Shown piece by piece: positions 24,284-34,084 of a stretch of DNA of 64,000 nucleotides. The translations under genes were made by a program, and so were the position numbers. Every line of letters begins with the position of its first letter. Within the stretch, counting starts at the first letter, position 1. A model generated the notes under the pieces. It had not been told where the DNA came from. It was given only the letters and a program-made list of their open reading frames with translations, and made no database searches. Origin of the DNA: Phycisphaerae bacterium (GTDB lineage Bacteria > Planctomycetota > Phycisphaerae > Phycisphaerales > Phycisphaeraceae). The DNA is taken from the NCBI GenBank assembly GCA_030432595.1, contig JAUIGU010000018.1, forward strand, positions 1 to 64,000, in the 5' to 3' direction.

Positions 24284-26506
24284 ATGGCTTCCCCAGACTC
24301 ACAGGACCGTTGGACTCGCCGAGCGGTGCTGAAGTTTTTAAGCGCGTTGCCCGCCACCGCGTTGCTGGGCCCGCTCACGCGAAAGGCTTCGGCGGCGACC
24401 GCGCAGGTGGAATTCACCTTCATCCATCTGTCGGACACGCACCTGGACCCCCGGCCGCGAGACACCGCATACAACCCCAACGGTCGGAGCGTCGGGACCC
24501 TCCGCTGGTTGTGCGAGCAATCGAAGAGCCCGCTGAACCAGCCCGTCTACGGCGTTGAAGCCGGCAAGGCCGAGTTCGCGATCCACACCGGCGATGTGTT
24601 CGAGTACAGCGTGATCGATCAGACGTGGTCGGATTTCGACCGCGCGTTTTCCGATCTCGCCTGCCCGCTGTATTACGTCCCGGGCAACCACGACAACACC
24701 TGGAGCTCCATCAACGCCCGTATGCGCGAACGCTTCGGCGGGGACTCGCACAGCTTTGATGCGCACGGGTGCCACTTCGTCTGCCTCAACTCTGCGGGGC
24801 TGCTCGACCCGTTGCCATGCATGGACCGGCGGACGGTGGAATGGCTGCGGCAGAACCTTTCCGACGTTCATCCGGACACGCCTGTCTTTCTCGGCCTGCA
24901 CCACCCGCTGTCGGAGAATGCGGGGTACGCCAGCCTGTACGACAAGCTGCGGGTCTGGGATGTGCTCCGCGACCACCACATCGTGCTCATGATGGACGGC
25001 CACTGGCACCAGGTCCACGCCCGGCGTTGGCAGGGTTTCGATCGTGTCAACGGCGGCGAGACGTTTCGCAAGTTTCCCGGATTCAGCACCGTAACCGTGC
25101 GGGACGGCCGGCTGCGGGTGATGTACCGATTTGAAAAGCCCGACCCGGAGCGTAACGAACAGCGGATGGAAGTTCCCTTGATCGACAAGCCGATGGATCA
25201 ACGCCGTCGGTCGCCGATCCGGCGGTGGGAGATCGCGGGGGGCCCGGTGTTCGACGCGGGGGTGACGTTGGAGGTCGGCGTCCGCACGCGGGGGCGGGTT
25301 GCCGGGGTCGAGGCCTGGATCGAGGGCGACGAATCACGCAAGGTCCAGCTCGCACCGGGCGACAGCCAGCAGTTTCGCGGCACGCTTCAATCTGACGGGC
25401 TTGCGGCGGGCCGTCACGCGCTGATCGTTCGCGCGACACGCCGAGACGACGGTCCGGAGTTTTTCGAGGGCGGGGAGGTCGAGCTTCGGCCGCCGGGCGA
25501 TTCGGCGCTTGCGTTGAAGCGCCGGGCGTTCAAGGCGGGTTTTCGTGCGACGCCCGAGTTCGACAAACAGACCGGGCTGTTGTTGGTGGCTGACACGGCG
25601 GGCCGGGTCAGCGCGCTCGACGCGGACCTGGAAACCCGCTGGGAGTACGACGCGGGCACGGAGATCGTCAACGGGTTGACGCTGGCGGGTGAACTCCTGG
25701 TCGTGGCTGACGCCGACGGCGGCGTCACGGCCTTGGAACCGGACACCGGGACGCCGCGCTGGCAAGCCGCTTTGCCGAACTGCATCTACGGCACGGCCGC
25801 GGTCCACGGCACTACGGCGATCATCGGCGACGCCGGCGGACACGTTCAGGCATTGTCTTTGGAGAATGGCGACACCGTCTGGCGCGAGCGGCACGCGGAC
25901 TACGGCTTCGAGGCGGCCGGGTGTGTCGAAGGCGACACATGGTACGGCTCGGCGTGGGACGCCTTTCTTTATGCGGTCGATGTTACGAACGGCCGGTTGC
26001 GTTGGAAGTCCCGCGTGCCTTCAGGTTTTGCCCGTTCGGAGAGTCGGTATTTCGGCGGCGCTGACACGACGCCGGCGGTGGTGGGCGACCGGGTTTTTGC
26101 GACGGACCGCGGTTACACGTTCGGGGTTTATGACCGTGCATCTGGCGAATACCGCAACACGCTCGCAGACCAGGTGGCGGCGTTCCGGGTGACCTCTGAC
26201 GGCACGGGGCTGCTGACGCGGCGGCTCGACGACCGGCTGACCCTGTTCAATCTTGACGGCGACGTGCGTTGGGAGGCCGGCGTTGATGCGGGACGCGCGC
26301 CGGCGCGGCCGTGTCTGTTGAAAAATGAAATCGTGTTGGTGTCTGACCGAGGGATGGTGTCGCGCATCGGTCACGACGGTGTGGTACGGACCCGGTATCA
26401 AGTCAGCCCTCGTTTGTTTGTTCTGGCCGAGCCCGTGGTTGCGTGGGAAGACTGCGTGGTGACGGCAGACATGGACGGGGTCGTGACCACGCTGGCTTTC
26501 GGTTGA
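24284..26506 (+). CDS. Tat-exported metallophosphoesterase fused to PQQ-like beta-propeller
   Basis: 740 aa. N-terminal RWTRRAVLKFLSALPATALLG is a Tat-type signal. A calcineurin-like phosphoesterase follows with all metal motifs: HLSDTHLDP, HTGDVF, GNHD, LGLHHP and DGHWHQVHAR. A short immunoglobulin-like segment comes next. The C-terminal third is a PQQ-repeat propeller (GLLLVADTAGRVSALDADLE, GGVTALEPDTGTPRW, GHVQALSLENGDTVW). The start at 24284 has GAGG eight bases upstream. A hydrolase for a phosphodiester or phosphomonoester in the periplasm, positioned by the propeller, is likely; the substrate is unknown. It is convergent with the isomerase gene, 19 bases away. Confidence 0.8.
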   Translation: MASPDSQDRWTRRAVLKFLSALPATALLGPLTRKASAATAQVEFTFIHLSDTHLDPRPRDTAYNPNGRSVGTLRWLCEQSKSPLNQPVYGVEAGKAEFAIHTGDVFEYSVIDQTWSDFDRAFSDLACPLYYVPGNHDNTWSSINARMRERFGGDSHSFDAHGCHFVCLNSAGLLDPLPCMDRRTVEWLRQNLSDVHPDTPVFLGLHHPLSENAGYASLYDKLRVWDVLRDHHIVLMMDGHWHQVHARRWQGFDRVNGGETFRKFPGFSTVTVRDGRLRVMYRFEKPDPERNEQRMEVPLIDKPMDQRRRSPIRRWEIAGGPVFDAGVTLEVGVRTRGRVAGVEAWIEGDESRKVQLAPGDSQQFRGTLQSDGLAAGRHALIVRATRRDDGPEFFEGGEVELRPPGDSALALKRRAFKAGFRATPEFDKQTGLLLVADTAGRVSALDADLETRWEYDAGTEIVNGLTLAGELLVVADADGGVTALEPDTGTPRWQAALPNCIYGTAAVHGTTAIIGDAGGHVQALSLENGDTVWRERHADYGFEAAGCVEGDTWYGSAWDAFLYAVDVTNGRLRWKSRVPSGFARSESRYFGGADTTPAVVGDRVFATDRGYTFGVYDRASGEYRNTLADQVAAFRVTSDGTGLLTRRLDDRLTLFNLDGDVRWEAGVDAGRAPARPCLLKNEIVLVSDRGMVSRIGHDGVVRTRYQVSPRLFVLAEPVVAWEDCVVTADMDGVVTTLAFG

Positions 26507-26525
26507 CGCACGACGCGCCAGACGA

Positions 26526-27098
26526 TTACGCGACGTCTTCCTCGATCTCGGGGATGCGTTTGATCCGCGGGTCGGTGAAGATGTCGGCTTCGTCACGGCT
26601 GGTCGTGCTGAACTCGCTGACGATCGCGCCGTCGTCGCCGGACTGAAACCAGTGCCACGTGCCCGGCTCGATGGTGTACTGCTCGCCGGGCTTGAGCACG
26701 ACCTCGTTCCATACCTGGTAGTAGGCCTCGCTGCCCTCCGGGGCTGTTGCTTTTGGGTTTTTGACGGTGTCGCCGTCCACGTAGAGATACACCTCGCCTT
26801 GTCGGCAGCGGAACGTCTCACGTTTGCCGGGATCGATCACTTCGCCCGCGTCGTTCTTGATCGGCGGGTGCAGGTGTTCCGGGCACGTCTGCCGGGGGAA
26901 CAGCATCAACTCCTTAGCGCAGTAGCGGTTGTTGTTCTCGTAGACGACCAGCCCGAGCCCGGTCTTCTCGACCTCGTTGAGACCGAACTCGGCGACCTCG
27001 ACTTGGCCGCGCTCCTCGGGAGACAGCGCGATGCCCGCGTTGTCGAGCATCTTGACGTAACGCGCCTGGTATGCGCGGACTTCGCTACGCTTGATCAT
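26526..27098 (-). CDS. D-lyxose/D-mannose ketol-isomerase family protein
   Basis: 190 aa. A cupin-type sugar isomerase similar to D-lyxose isomerases, which interconvert D-lyxose/D-xylulose and D-mannose/D-fructose. Metal-binding features are HLHPPIKNDAG and FRCRQGEVYLYVDGD, then GTWHWFQSGDDGAIVSEFSTT. The start at 27098 has GGAG upstream and overlaps the kinase stop by four bases (ATGA), showing translational coupling. In this operon it would convert mannose freed by the alpha-mannosidase to fructose. Confidence 0.8.
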   Translation of the reverse strand: MIKRSEVRAYQARYVKMLDNAGIALSPEERGQVEVAEFGLNEVEKTGLGLVVYENNNRYCAKELMLFPRQTCPEHLHPPIKNDAGEVIDPGKRETFRCRQGEVYLYVDGDTVKNPKATAPEGSEAYYQVWNEVVLKPGEQYTIEPGTWHWFQSGDDGAIVSEFSTTSRDEADIFTDPRIKRIPEIEEDVA

Positions 27099-28105
27099 GG
27101 GGTTCTCCGGTGCGGCTTGTTGGCGATGAATGCTCGAAGGGTATCGAGCGTATCGATTCCGCTGGTCGCGTCGGCGGATTGAACACACTGCGCGCCGGCG
27201 GCGCACGCGAGGTCGGCCGCATCTTCGAGCGTTGCGCCGCGAACCAGGCCGGCGAGGAAGCCCGCGATCGTCGTATCACCCGCGCCAGTGGTGCCGACGA
27301 CCTCAACATCAAACGTTGTCGCTTTCAACACGCGGTTCCCCCATTTTGGTCCGAATCGTTCAGCGTCTTGGGAGGTATGAATGCGCAACCCGTTCTCGCC
27401 GTCCTTAATGACCAGCACGTCGCAACCCAACGCGAGCAGGGCGGCCGGGTCCGGCGTAGTCATCGCGGCCAATTCATCCAGACTCGGTAAAAACACATCG
27501 ACGTGCGGCAGCACGTTCCTCAGCAGCGCCGGCCAATCGACGCGGCCTGCCCACCCGTGCGGGTCGACACCACACATGTCCAACGACGTGGTCAGCCCGG
27601 CATTCTGAGCCCGCTCGAACAAACGCCGCAGCGGTTTTCCCTGATCCGTGCATATTGCTTTCATCGCAGGCGGGTAGCCGAAGTGCATGTGCTTCGCACC
27701 GGCGAGCGCGTTGTCGCCGATGTCGGCGTCGGTCAGGGTCGCGTTGACGCCGGGGCAGTGGAGGAACCGGCGGTCACTGCCGGGCGGACTGACCACCACG
27801 GTGTAGCTGGTGGGCTGGTCGGTCACGACCTGGACGCCTGCGGAAAGGCCCGGGCCGTGTGCCTCGAAGCGTTGCCGGACGGCTTGGCCGAACATGTCAT
27901 CGCCCACGGCACCGACGAGCCGGGTCTTGATGCCCATCTTGTGCAGCGCGAGGCCGGTGTTGCTCACACTGCCGCCGGTGGCAAGGTCGGCGGGCCCGAC
28001 CTCCGCGAGCCCGCCGGGCGGGGGTAGGTCGCTGCCGGTCATCCGCGGGATGACGTCGAGGCAGATGTGCCCGCAGCAGACGATCTCGGCGTCGGTTTGC
28101 GTCAT
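27095..28105 (-). CDS. PfkB-family sugar kinase
   Basis: 336 aa. Ribokinase-family features are clear: VCCGHICLDVIP and ATGGSVSNTGLALHKMG near the N-terminus, GAVGDDMFGQ, and the C-terminal ATP/catalytic motif VEVVGTTGAGDTTIAGFLAGL with the catalytic aspartate in GAGD. Coupling to the isomerase gene suggests it phosphorylates fructose or xylulose from that step, but the family is broad. The start at 28105 leaves a 55-base gap after the phytanoyl-CoA dioxygenase-like gene. Confidence 0.83.
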   Translation of the reverse strand: MTQTDAEIVCCGHICLDVIPRMTGSDLPPPGGLAEVGPADLATGGSVSNTGLALHKMGIKTRLVGAVGDDMFGQAVRQRFEAHGPGLSAGVQVVTDQPTSYTVVVSPPGSDRRFLHCPGVNATLTDADIGDNALAGAKHMHFGYPPAMKAICTDQGKPLRRLFERAQNAGLTTSLDMCGVDPHGWAGRVDWPALLRNVLPHVDVFLPSLDELAAMTTPDPAALLALGCDVLVIKDGENGLRIHTSQDAERFGPKWGNRVLKATTFDVEVVGTTGAGDTTIAGFLAGLVRGATLEDAADLACAAGAQCVQSADATSGIDTLDTLRAFIANKPHRRTP

Positions 28106-28160
28106 GGCGTCAGCGGGAACGGTCGCATGTCGGGTTTGCACTCGGCCGTATGTGTAGCGC

Positions 28161-28970
28161 TTAGGCGCTGCCGTGGATCACGGGACATAGCTCATGGTCG
28201 TCAACATACTGCGTCAGCACGCGGTTGGCGTCGGGTTTGATCGTGGCGTTCTCGGTGCGCAGGTGGATCGCGAAACTCATGCGCGGCGCGGCGCTGCGGT
28301 TGGCGGAGCTGCCGTGCAGCAGGAAGCGGTCGTGGAAGCTGACGCCCCCGGGTTTCATCACGGCATCGACCTCTTCCCAGGGCACGCCTTCCGGCAATTG
28401 GATCGACTTCTCCTGAGCGTCGAGTTCGTCGCTGAAAAAGTCCGTGCCACCAAGCAGCCCGTGCTTGTGTGTGCGCGGGATGAATTTCATCGGGCCCGCC
28501 TGCGCGGTGACATCACTGACCGCGACCCACGCGGTGAACAACTCGCTGCCGTCTTCCCACTCGGGCCAGTACTGGAAGTCCTGGTGCCAGCCGATGCTCG
28601 GGCCCTTGGTCGCGTCGGGGTCGGCCGGCGGTTTGTGCAGCAGCTGAACCCACCAGACCTGCACCATCTTCGCACCGCTCACCCGCGCCGCAGCTTCGCC
28701 CAAAGCAGGGTGGCTGACGAGTTCGCGGATCGCGGAGTCGGCGAGTTGTGGCATCTCGATTTTGCACAGCTTCTTCGGATCGTCCCCGGGTTTCCACGGC
28801 GACTCGAAGGGCGGGTTGCCGGTGTCGTATCGCCCCTCACGCACGGCGGTCATGCCGTCTCGCGCGGCCTCGACGATGTCGGCGGGGATCACCGGCTGAT
28901 CAAAAACGAAGTAGCCCTGATCGGCAAAGAACTGCTGCTCGGTCGCGGCGGACACGGTGTCGGAAGGCAT
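28161..28970 (-). CDS. Phytanoyl-CoA dioxygenase (PhyH) family protein
   Basis: 269 aa. An Fe(II)/2-oxoglutarate dioxygenase fold is indicated by SIGWHQDFQYWPEW (HxD iron ligands) and, further on, SFHDRFLLHGSSANRS with the distal histidine and RMSFAIHLR for 2-oxoglutarate. A good AGGAG precedes the ATG at 28970. PhyH-like genes are frequent in planctomycete sugar loci with unknown substrates. Here it lies between a GH172-type gene and a sugar kinase, so oxidation of a sugar derivative or removal of an O-alkyl group is possible. Confidence 0.8.
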   Translation of the reverse strand: MPSDTVSAATEQQFFADQGYFVFDQPVIPADIVEAARDGMTAVREGRYDTGNPPFESPWKPGDDPKKLCKIEMPQLADSAIRELVSHPALGEAAARVSGAKMVQVWWVQLLHKPPADPDATKGPSIGWHQDFQYWPEWEDGSELFTAWVAVSDVTAQAGPMKFIPRTHKHGLLGGTDFFSDELDAQEKSIQLPEGVPWEEVDAVMKPGGVSFHDRFLLHGSSANRSAAPRMSFAIHLRTENATIKPDANRVLTQYVDDHELCPVIHGSA

Positions 28971-29013
28971 AGCCAAACTCCTAAGCAAAAAAAAGCGGCA
29001 GTCACTCGAGACC

Positions 29014-30153
29014 TCAGTTGATCTCGAGATGATTACGACGCGGGTATTCGGGGAACGGTACGGTCGGCAAAGTCTGGTACCAGAACGCGACGCTGGACAA
29101 GTCGTCCTGCAGCGGCAGGTAGCGAAGCGGCGGCTGGATGCGCCAGCCGAGCGCCTGGATCGTCACTGCGAGGTCTTCTTGGAAACGCACCGGGTCCGTG
29201 ACGTGCCAGCGGTACAGGCCGAAGCGTTGCTGCGATTGGTAAGCCCCGTCGGCTTCGAGGACTTGCAGGCCGGCGTACGGCGTGCTGAACGGCTGGTAAC
29301 GCCCCTCGCCCTTGCCGGCGGGGATGCTCGGATCGAAGTTGTAGGAGCCACAGAAGTAGTCTTCGGTGCCGGTGCCGCAGATGGTCGGGTAGCGATCGCC
29401 GCCGTGTTCCGCGACCTGGTCCTTGACGTGGGTATCGCCGAGGTCGCCGTCCATGTAGAACTTGATCTCGCCCTCGCCCCACCAGTTCGCGTTGTTGACG
29501 CCCCAGCCCATGTAGGTGCCGACGTAGTGGCCTTTGCCTTGCACGTTGTCGAGGATGGTGTAGACCTTGCCGTATGGCTGGGGGTTGACACGCCGGAACT
29601 GGGCGTGGAAGTACGCGGCGTCTTCAGCGACATCGTCGAGCGCGTAATTGACCTGGTAATAGAGCACGACCTTTTCGGCGCTGAGGTTCTCCACGGTGAT
29701 GCGGCAGCGATTCCGGAAGGGCATCGGCCAGTAGCAGTTCAGCGCCGACCCGGGGTTCACGCACACCGGCAGCGACGACAACTGCCAGAAACGTTGCCAG
29801 CCGCACGCGAAGAAGTCGCCGATGGGGCACTCGACGCTGGGGTGTTCCTGGTCATCCCAGTAGATGCGGAGGGTGAGCAAGCGCCAGTGTCCGCCGGGCG
29901 TACACCAGATCTGTTGGATCGCGCCGGGGCCTTCGATGTCCGCCATGGTGAACGTCGTGCCCGGCTCGATCGCGACCGCGGGGTTGACCTTCCAGCCGCG
30001 CCCGAGTTCCGCGGCGCTCTTGATGCTGATGCCGTCTTCCGATCGGCCGCCGCCGCCTTTCTCGCCGGTGGGGTTCTCGGCGCTGATCGAGCGTGACTTG
30101 GCCGAAGAGAGCCGGTGCAGGTTCGACATGTCGGGAAACAATCCGTGGCTCAC
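29014..30153 (-). CDS. GH172/DUF2961 family protein
   Basis: 379 aa from a GTG at 30153 (371 aa if the internal ATG at 30129 is used). The GTG is favoured because it overlaps the upstream stop as GTGA and has AAGG seven bases before it. Family features include MADIEGPGAIQQIWCTP, RIYWDDQEHPSVECPIGDFF, YYQVNYAL and GTGTEDYFCGSYNF. Characterised members of GH172 act on alpha-fructofuranosides or D-arabinofuranosides. There is no signal peptide in this start choice. The substrate here is unknown; the operon suggests a plant or algal glycan fragment. Confidence 0.78.
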   Translation of the reverse strand: MSHGLFPDMSNLHRLSSAKSRSISAENPTGEKGGGGRSEDGISIKSAAELGRGWKVNPAVAIEPGTTFTMADIEGPGAIQQIWCTPGGHWRLLTLRIYWDDQEHPSVECPIGDFFACGWQRFWQLSSLPVCVNPGSALNCYWPMPFRNRCRITVENLSAEKVVLYYQVNYALDDVAEDAAYFHAQFRRVNPQPYGKVYTILDNVQGKGHYVGTYMGWGVNNANWWGEGEIKFYMDGDLGDTHVKDQVAEHGGDRYPTICGTGTEDYFCGSYNFDPSIPAGKGEGRYQPFSTPYAGLQVLEADGAYQSQQRFGLYRWHVTDPVRFQEDLAVTIQALGWRIQPPLRYLPLQDDLSSVAFWYQTLPTVPFPEYPRRNHLEIN

Positions 30154-31286
30154 GGGCCGGCCTTTCGTTGCGGGCGCAGGGAGGCCGCGGCCACGCTCAA
30201 CAGAAGCGCAGACACGGCGGGCTCGGGGATGATGAGTTGGCGGCTGCCGCGGATACCCGCGGGGTACTGGCTGGCGTTCATCAAGGCGGTCCACATATCA
30301 CCGAGTTGGCCTTCCGGTACGCCCTGACTCCGCCACCATTCGAGGGAGAAGTCCTGCCAGCCGCCATAGTCCTGGTTGTAGACAAACCACGATGTCCCGA
30401 CGATGTTGTGGTGGTAGCCCTGGTTCCATTCGTGCAGGTCGGCCAGGGCCTGGGTGATAAACGCGGCGGTGACGGCTTCGTTGGCGGCGAGGTCGCCGGT
30501 CGTCGAGGTCGTCCGGGCCCACTCGGTGATGTAGACCGGCGCGTCCTGGTGGCCGCGGCCGTCGATCACCGCGAGTTGCGATGCGTAGCTTGCCTGGAAC
30601 TGCGCGGCCGCGACGTCCGCGCCGGCGAAGGGGTTGCCGTACGCGTGGATCGCGAACCCGTCGATGTCGCCGCCGAGGTTGTGGACTGCGTCGATCGTCT
30701 GCCCGAGCCACTGGTTGCCGCTCATCCACCGCGGCCCCGCCACGCCGCCGGGGCTGGGCGCGGCGAGCAACACGTCGTCGTTCGGGCGGACCGCTTTGAT
30801 CGCATCACGCACTTCCTTGTAGACCGCGGCGTACCCGTCCGGCGTGACGCGGTTGTTCGCCCAGCCGTTGCCCTCGGACGTGACGTTCGGCTCGTTGCCG
30901 ATGATCCATGTGTTGCTGTAAGCGCCCAGTGTCTGCGCGGTCTGCACCACGCTCTGTGACCAGTTCGCCGCGTCCGGGTTGGTGGGCGATGGGACGGTCT
31001 CGCCCCAGTTGTAGTCGATACGGGTGATGATCCCCGCGCCGTCCTGGTCGTGTACCTGCTGGAACAGCGGCGCGAAGTACGGCGCCTGCCACCACGGCGC
31101 GCTGTGGGTGACGATCGTCTCGGTGGTCCACCCGCCGATCGGACCCTGCCCGGCATTGTTGCCGTCGTAGTCCCACCAGTGCACACCAAAGAGCTTCTCG
31201 CCGTTGGCGAAAGCCGACACAGAGCACAGCGTCACCAGCCCAATCAGGCCCAGACCGCTCACGAATTGGCCGACTAAACGAGTCAA
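30150..31286 (-). CDS. Clan GH-A type glycoside hydrolase with PEP-CTERM tail
   Basis: 378 aa from a TTG at 31286. The signal is LVGQFVSGLGLIGLVTLCSVSAFA. The body is a TIM-barrel with WIIGNEPNVTSEG (likely acid/base glutamate) and VYITEWARTTS (likely nucleophile), separated as in retaining clan A enzymes. The tail IPEPAVSALLLSVAAASLRPQRK is a PEP-CTERM type signal. No Shine-Dalgarno is visible before the TTG. The stop overlaps the next gene by four bases. The CAZy family cannot be named from reading. It should act at the cell surface, upstream of the cytoplasmic GH38. Confidence 0.72.
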   Translation of the reverse strand: MTRLVGQFVSGLGLIGLVTLCSVSAFANGEKLFGVHWWDYDGNNAGQGPIGGWTTETIVTHSAPWWQAPYFAPLFQQVHDQDGAGIITRIDYNWGETVPSPTNPDAANWSQSVVQTAQTLGAYSNTWIIGNEPNVTSEGNGWANNRVTPDGYAAVYKEVRDAIKAVRPNDDVLLAAPSPGGVAGPRWMSGNQWLGQTIDAVHNLGGDIDGFAIHAYGNPFAGADVAAAQFQASYASQLAVIDGRGHQDAPVYITEWARTTSTTGDLAANEAVTAAFITQALADLHEWNQGYHHNIVGTSWFVYNQDYGGWQDFSLEWWRSQGVPEGQLGDMWTALMNASQYPAGIRGSRQLIIPEPAVSALLLSVAAASLRPQRKAGP

Positions 31287-31304
31287 AGGAGAAATCTCAG
31301 AGGC

Positions 31305-34076
31305 TTACGACATGCGAATCAGCACGGTGGTGATTTGCTTAGGTGTCATATCAAGTTGGAGGCAACCGGCGTCTACGGTTGCGGACGATCCGGCGGGGTC
31401 GCCCGCGAGATCGAGCAAGACCCACGACAGGCTTTGGCTGTTGAAAAGTGCTTGATCGAGGTGCAGTGTCGCGTGGATCGGTGAAGCCGTCGGGTTGAAT
31501 ACCCGTACCTCGACCCCATCCGCGTGGCCGAGCAGGGCGGTGAGAACAGCGTCGCCTTCGACGGTCACGGCCGACACGTTTTCGGAGATGCGCGGCCCGA
31601 TCCTTTCGAGCTGCCGGGCTTGGTCGTTCGGGTAGACGTGGGCGAGGTGGAGGCCGGCGCTGAGGTCCGTCGAAACATCGAACAGCCGCGCGGAAGGCAG
31701 CTCGCCCTTGAGCGGCAAGATGCGGTAACGAAACGTCATCGGCCCAAGCACCTGGCCATCCGGCTCGCCATCGGTGAAGACGGTGCGCTGGGTGCCTCGG
31801 AACAGCGTCAATGCAACCGGGCGGTCGGTCAGGTCGCGCACCGTGGCTTCGATCAGGCCGTCGGCGACCACGGCCAGCCCGCCCTCTGCGTCATGCACCG
31901 CCGTCCACGACTGCTGCGGCCGGGTCTCGATCTCCAGCTCGCGGTAGGTGTGGTTGTCGTCACGCAGGACGATGCCGCGCTCAACGACGTCGAATGCGCT
32001 GTCGGAGAAGCACGTCTGTGCCTCCGAGCATCCGGACGGGAAGAGCACCCGCAAGCGATGGTCTTTAGCGGAGTTGTTGACCGTGGTTTCAACGTCCAGT
32101 TCGTCGCGGTCGGCGAGCAAACGGACGGTCGTGTCGATCACGAGCGGGACCCGCTCCTCGGAACGCTGCCGCCGCTCCGCGTCGAACCCGGACGGGACAT
32201 TCATCTTCGTGCGCAGCCGCATCGCCGCCATCATCGGGCCGTCCGCGACGATGGTCACGTCGCATGCGCTCGCCGAACTTGTGATGGCCTGCTCGTTGAC
32301 GGTCTGTCCGTGGTACCACCCGTCGCCGATGTCGGCTGTGTCCTCGAACGTCAGTAGGTCTTCGTAGATACGGCCGGTGCGGCGATCAGTCAGCTTGAGC
32401 GTCCCACCGTGTGTCACCTCGACGCGGAGCGTTTCGGATTCAAGCGTTCGCGGATCGCGCACCAGCCCGGGCTTGACGGGATGCCGGGTCGGCTTTCCTT
32501 CCTCGCCGCGCTCGATGCGCAGTGTGGTGAACCCGGTGGCGGGGAGGTCAAGATCGGCGACAACCTCGACGCGGTGTACACGGCGGTCTACGGGGAAGCG
32601 GTACGGCTCGATCCGCTTGACGCGGCGGCCCGGCGTGATACCGACGAGTTGGTACGGAACCTCTTCGCCTCCCGGCGTTCGCAGTCTGAAGGCCGGCTTG
32701 GGTTCGAACCCGAAGAACTCGTTGTAGCTCGGCCATTCTGCCGGAATCTCAAGAACCAGTCGTTGTAGACCTTGCACTCGGCGCGGCCGCGGATTGAACA
32801 CGCCGACACGGACCTCGTTCTCCGGCACGTCGCCCTCGACGCTCGCCGTCAGTTTGCCCGCCAACTCGGATGAAAGCTGTTCGGTGATCTGCTCGCACTG
32901 GCTGAATCGGAACTTCATGTCTTCGTGGACGCGATCAACGCTGCACCCGCCGATCGAGTCGTGCGGGTGGTTTTTGAGCAGCCACGTCCACGCCGTGTCG
33001 AGATACCCCTGCGCGATTTCCACGCCAAGTAGCTGCTTTGCCAGTACCGACAACGGCTCGAGCCAGCGTGTCAGCATCGTCTGGCAGTGCGCGTTTCGTT
33101 GCTTGATCCAGACCCGGCTGGACGCGACGCCGGGGATCACCCACTGCTCGTCGACCGCCCACGTCTCCTTGCCGGGCTCGCGCAACTCACCGACGACCTC
33201 CTCGGTGATGCGGTCGGCCTGCGGCAACATCTCGTCGAGATATGCGTCGAGCGAGCTGTGAAGGACTTCGAACGGGCTGTCGGCTTTGTCCATCGCGTCG
33301 CTGACGACGCGGTACGCATGCTGTTCCCATTCCTGGTGGTCGCCGCCGTCGAAGGCGAGGATCGGATCAACGATAGTCAGACCCGTTTCCCGTTCCAGCC
33401 AGGAGTCGAGGTTCTTCTTCACTTCCTCAACATCGGGGCGCTCGTCGAACTTCATCGCACCGCGGACGTCGCTGGCGTAGTCGCAGTAGCCGCGCCGGCC
33501 GAAGTGGTACGCGGGCAGCGTCGTCCCGTCTGCGCCACGCCAGCGGAGGTTGCGCGTCCCGCGCGGGTTGATGCCGCGCCACAGGAACACGCCGCGCACG
33601 CCAAACCCCGCGAGGATCTGCGGCAACTGCGAAACATGCCCGAACAGGTCGCACACGAAGCCCGCCGTCGAACACTCCGCCCCGAACGCCCGCGCCACCG
33701 CCCGGCCCTTACGAAAGTTCCGCACGATCGACTCGCCGGACACGAGAAACTCGTCGGGCAGCACATACCAGGGCCCAACAATGAACTTGCCGGACCGAAC
33801 CAGCGACTCGACTTCCCCGCGTCGCTCGGGGCGGATCTCCAGGTAGTCTTCGAGCAGGATCGTCTGGCCGTCCATCTGGAACGGTCCGCGAAACTCGCCG
33901 CTGTTGATGCCCTCGATCACCCGGTCGATCAATTGCACCAGCCGGATGCGGTAGTGCTGGAACGGCTGGTACCACTCGCGGTCCCAGTGCGTGCTGAAGA
34001 CGTAATGCACCGTGCGGAGGGCCGTGGCCGGATCGGGTCGGGGCTGCGCGGGGCGGGGGGTGGAAGCGGTGCTCAC
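31305..34076 (-). CDS. GH38 alpha-mannosidase
   Basis: 923 aa from a GTG at 34076. The catalytic N-terminal domain has FSTHWDREWYQPFQHYR (zinc-binding H and D), FVCDLFGHVSQLPQIL (nucleophile aspartate) and ILAFDGGDHQEW. The mid domain has DTAWTWLLKNHPHDSIGGCS with the HPHDSIGG metal motif, and long beta domains follow. These enzymes remove alpha-linked mannose. No signal peptide is seen. It starts eight bases after the GH39-like gene and precedes the clan A hydrolase by 18 bases, in a tight operon that also encodes a mannose-type isomerase. Confidence 0.86.
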   Translation of the reverse strand: MSTASTPRPAQPRPDPATALRTVHYVFSTHWDREWYQPFQHYRIRLVQLIDRVIEGINSGEFRGPFQMDGQTILLEDYLEIRPERRGEVESLVRSGKFIVGPWYVLPDEFLVSGESIVRNFRKGRAVARAFGAECSTAGFVCDLFGHVSQLPQILAGFGVRGVFLWRGINPRGTRNLRWRGADGTTLPAYHFGRRGYCDYASDVRGAMKFDERPDVEEVKKNLDSWLERETGLTIVDPILAFDGGDHQEWEQHAYRVVSDAMDKADSPFEVLHSSLDAYLDEMLPQADRITEEVVGELREPGKETWAVDEQWVIPGVASSRVWIKQRNAHCQTMLTRWLEPLSVLAKQLLGVEIAQGYLDTAWTWLLKNHPHDSIGGCSVDRVHEDMKFRFSQCEQITEQLSSELAGKLTASVEGDVPENEVRVGVFNPRPRRVQGLQRLVLEIPAEWPSYNEFFGFEPKPAFRLRTPGGEEVPYQLVGITPGRRVKRIEPYRFPVDRRVHRVEVVADLDLPATGFTTLRIERGEEGKPTRHPVKPGLVRDPRTLESETLRVEVTHGGTLKLTDRRTGRIYEDLLTFEDTADIGDGWYHGQTVNEQAITSSASACDVTIVADGPMMAAMRLRTKMNVPSGFDAERRQRSEERVPLVIDTTVRLLADRDELDVETTVNNSAKDHRLRVLFPSGCSEAQTCFSDSAFDVVERGIVLRDDNHTYRELEIETRPQQSWTAVHDAEGGLAVVADGLIEATVRDLTDRPVALTLFRGTQRTVFTDGEPDGQVLGPMTFRYRILPLKGELPSARLFDVSTDLSAGLHLAHVYPNDQARQLERIGPRISENVSAVTVEGDAVLTALLGHADGVEVRVFNPTASPIHATLHLDQALFNSQSLSWVLLDLAGDPAGSSATVDAGCLQLDMTPKQITTVLIRMS

Positions 34077-34084
34077 GCGTCAAC

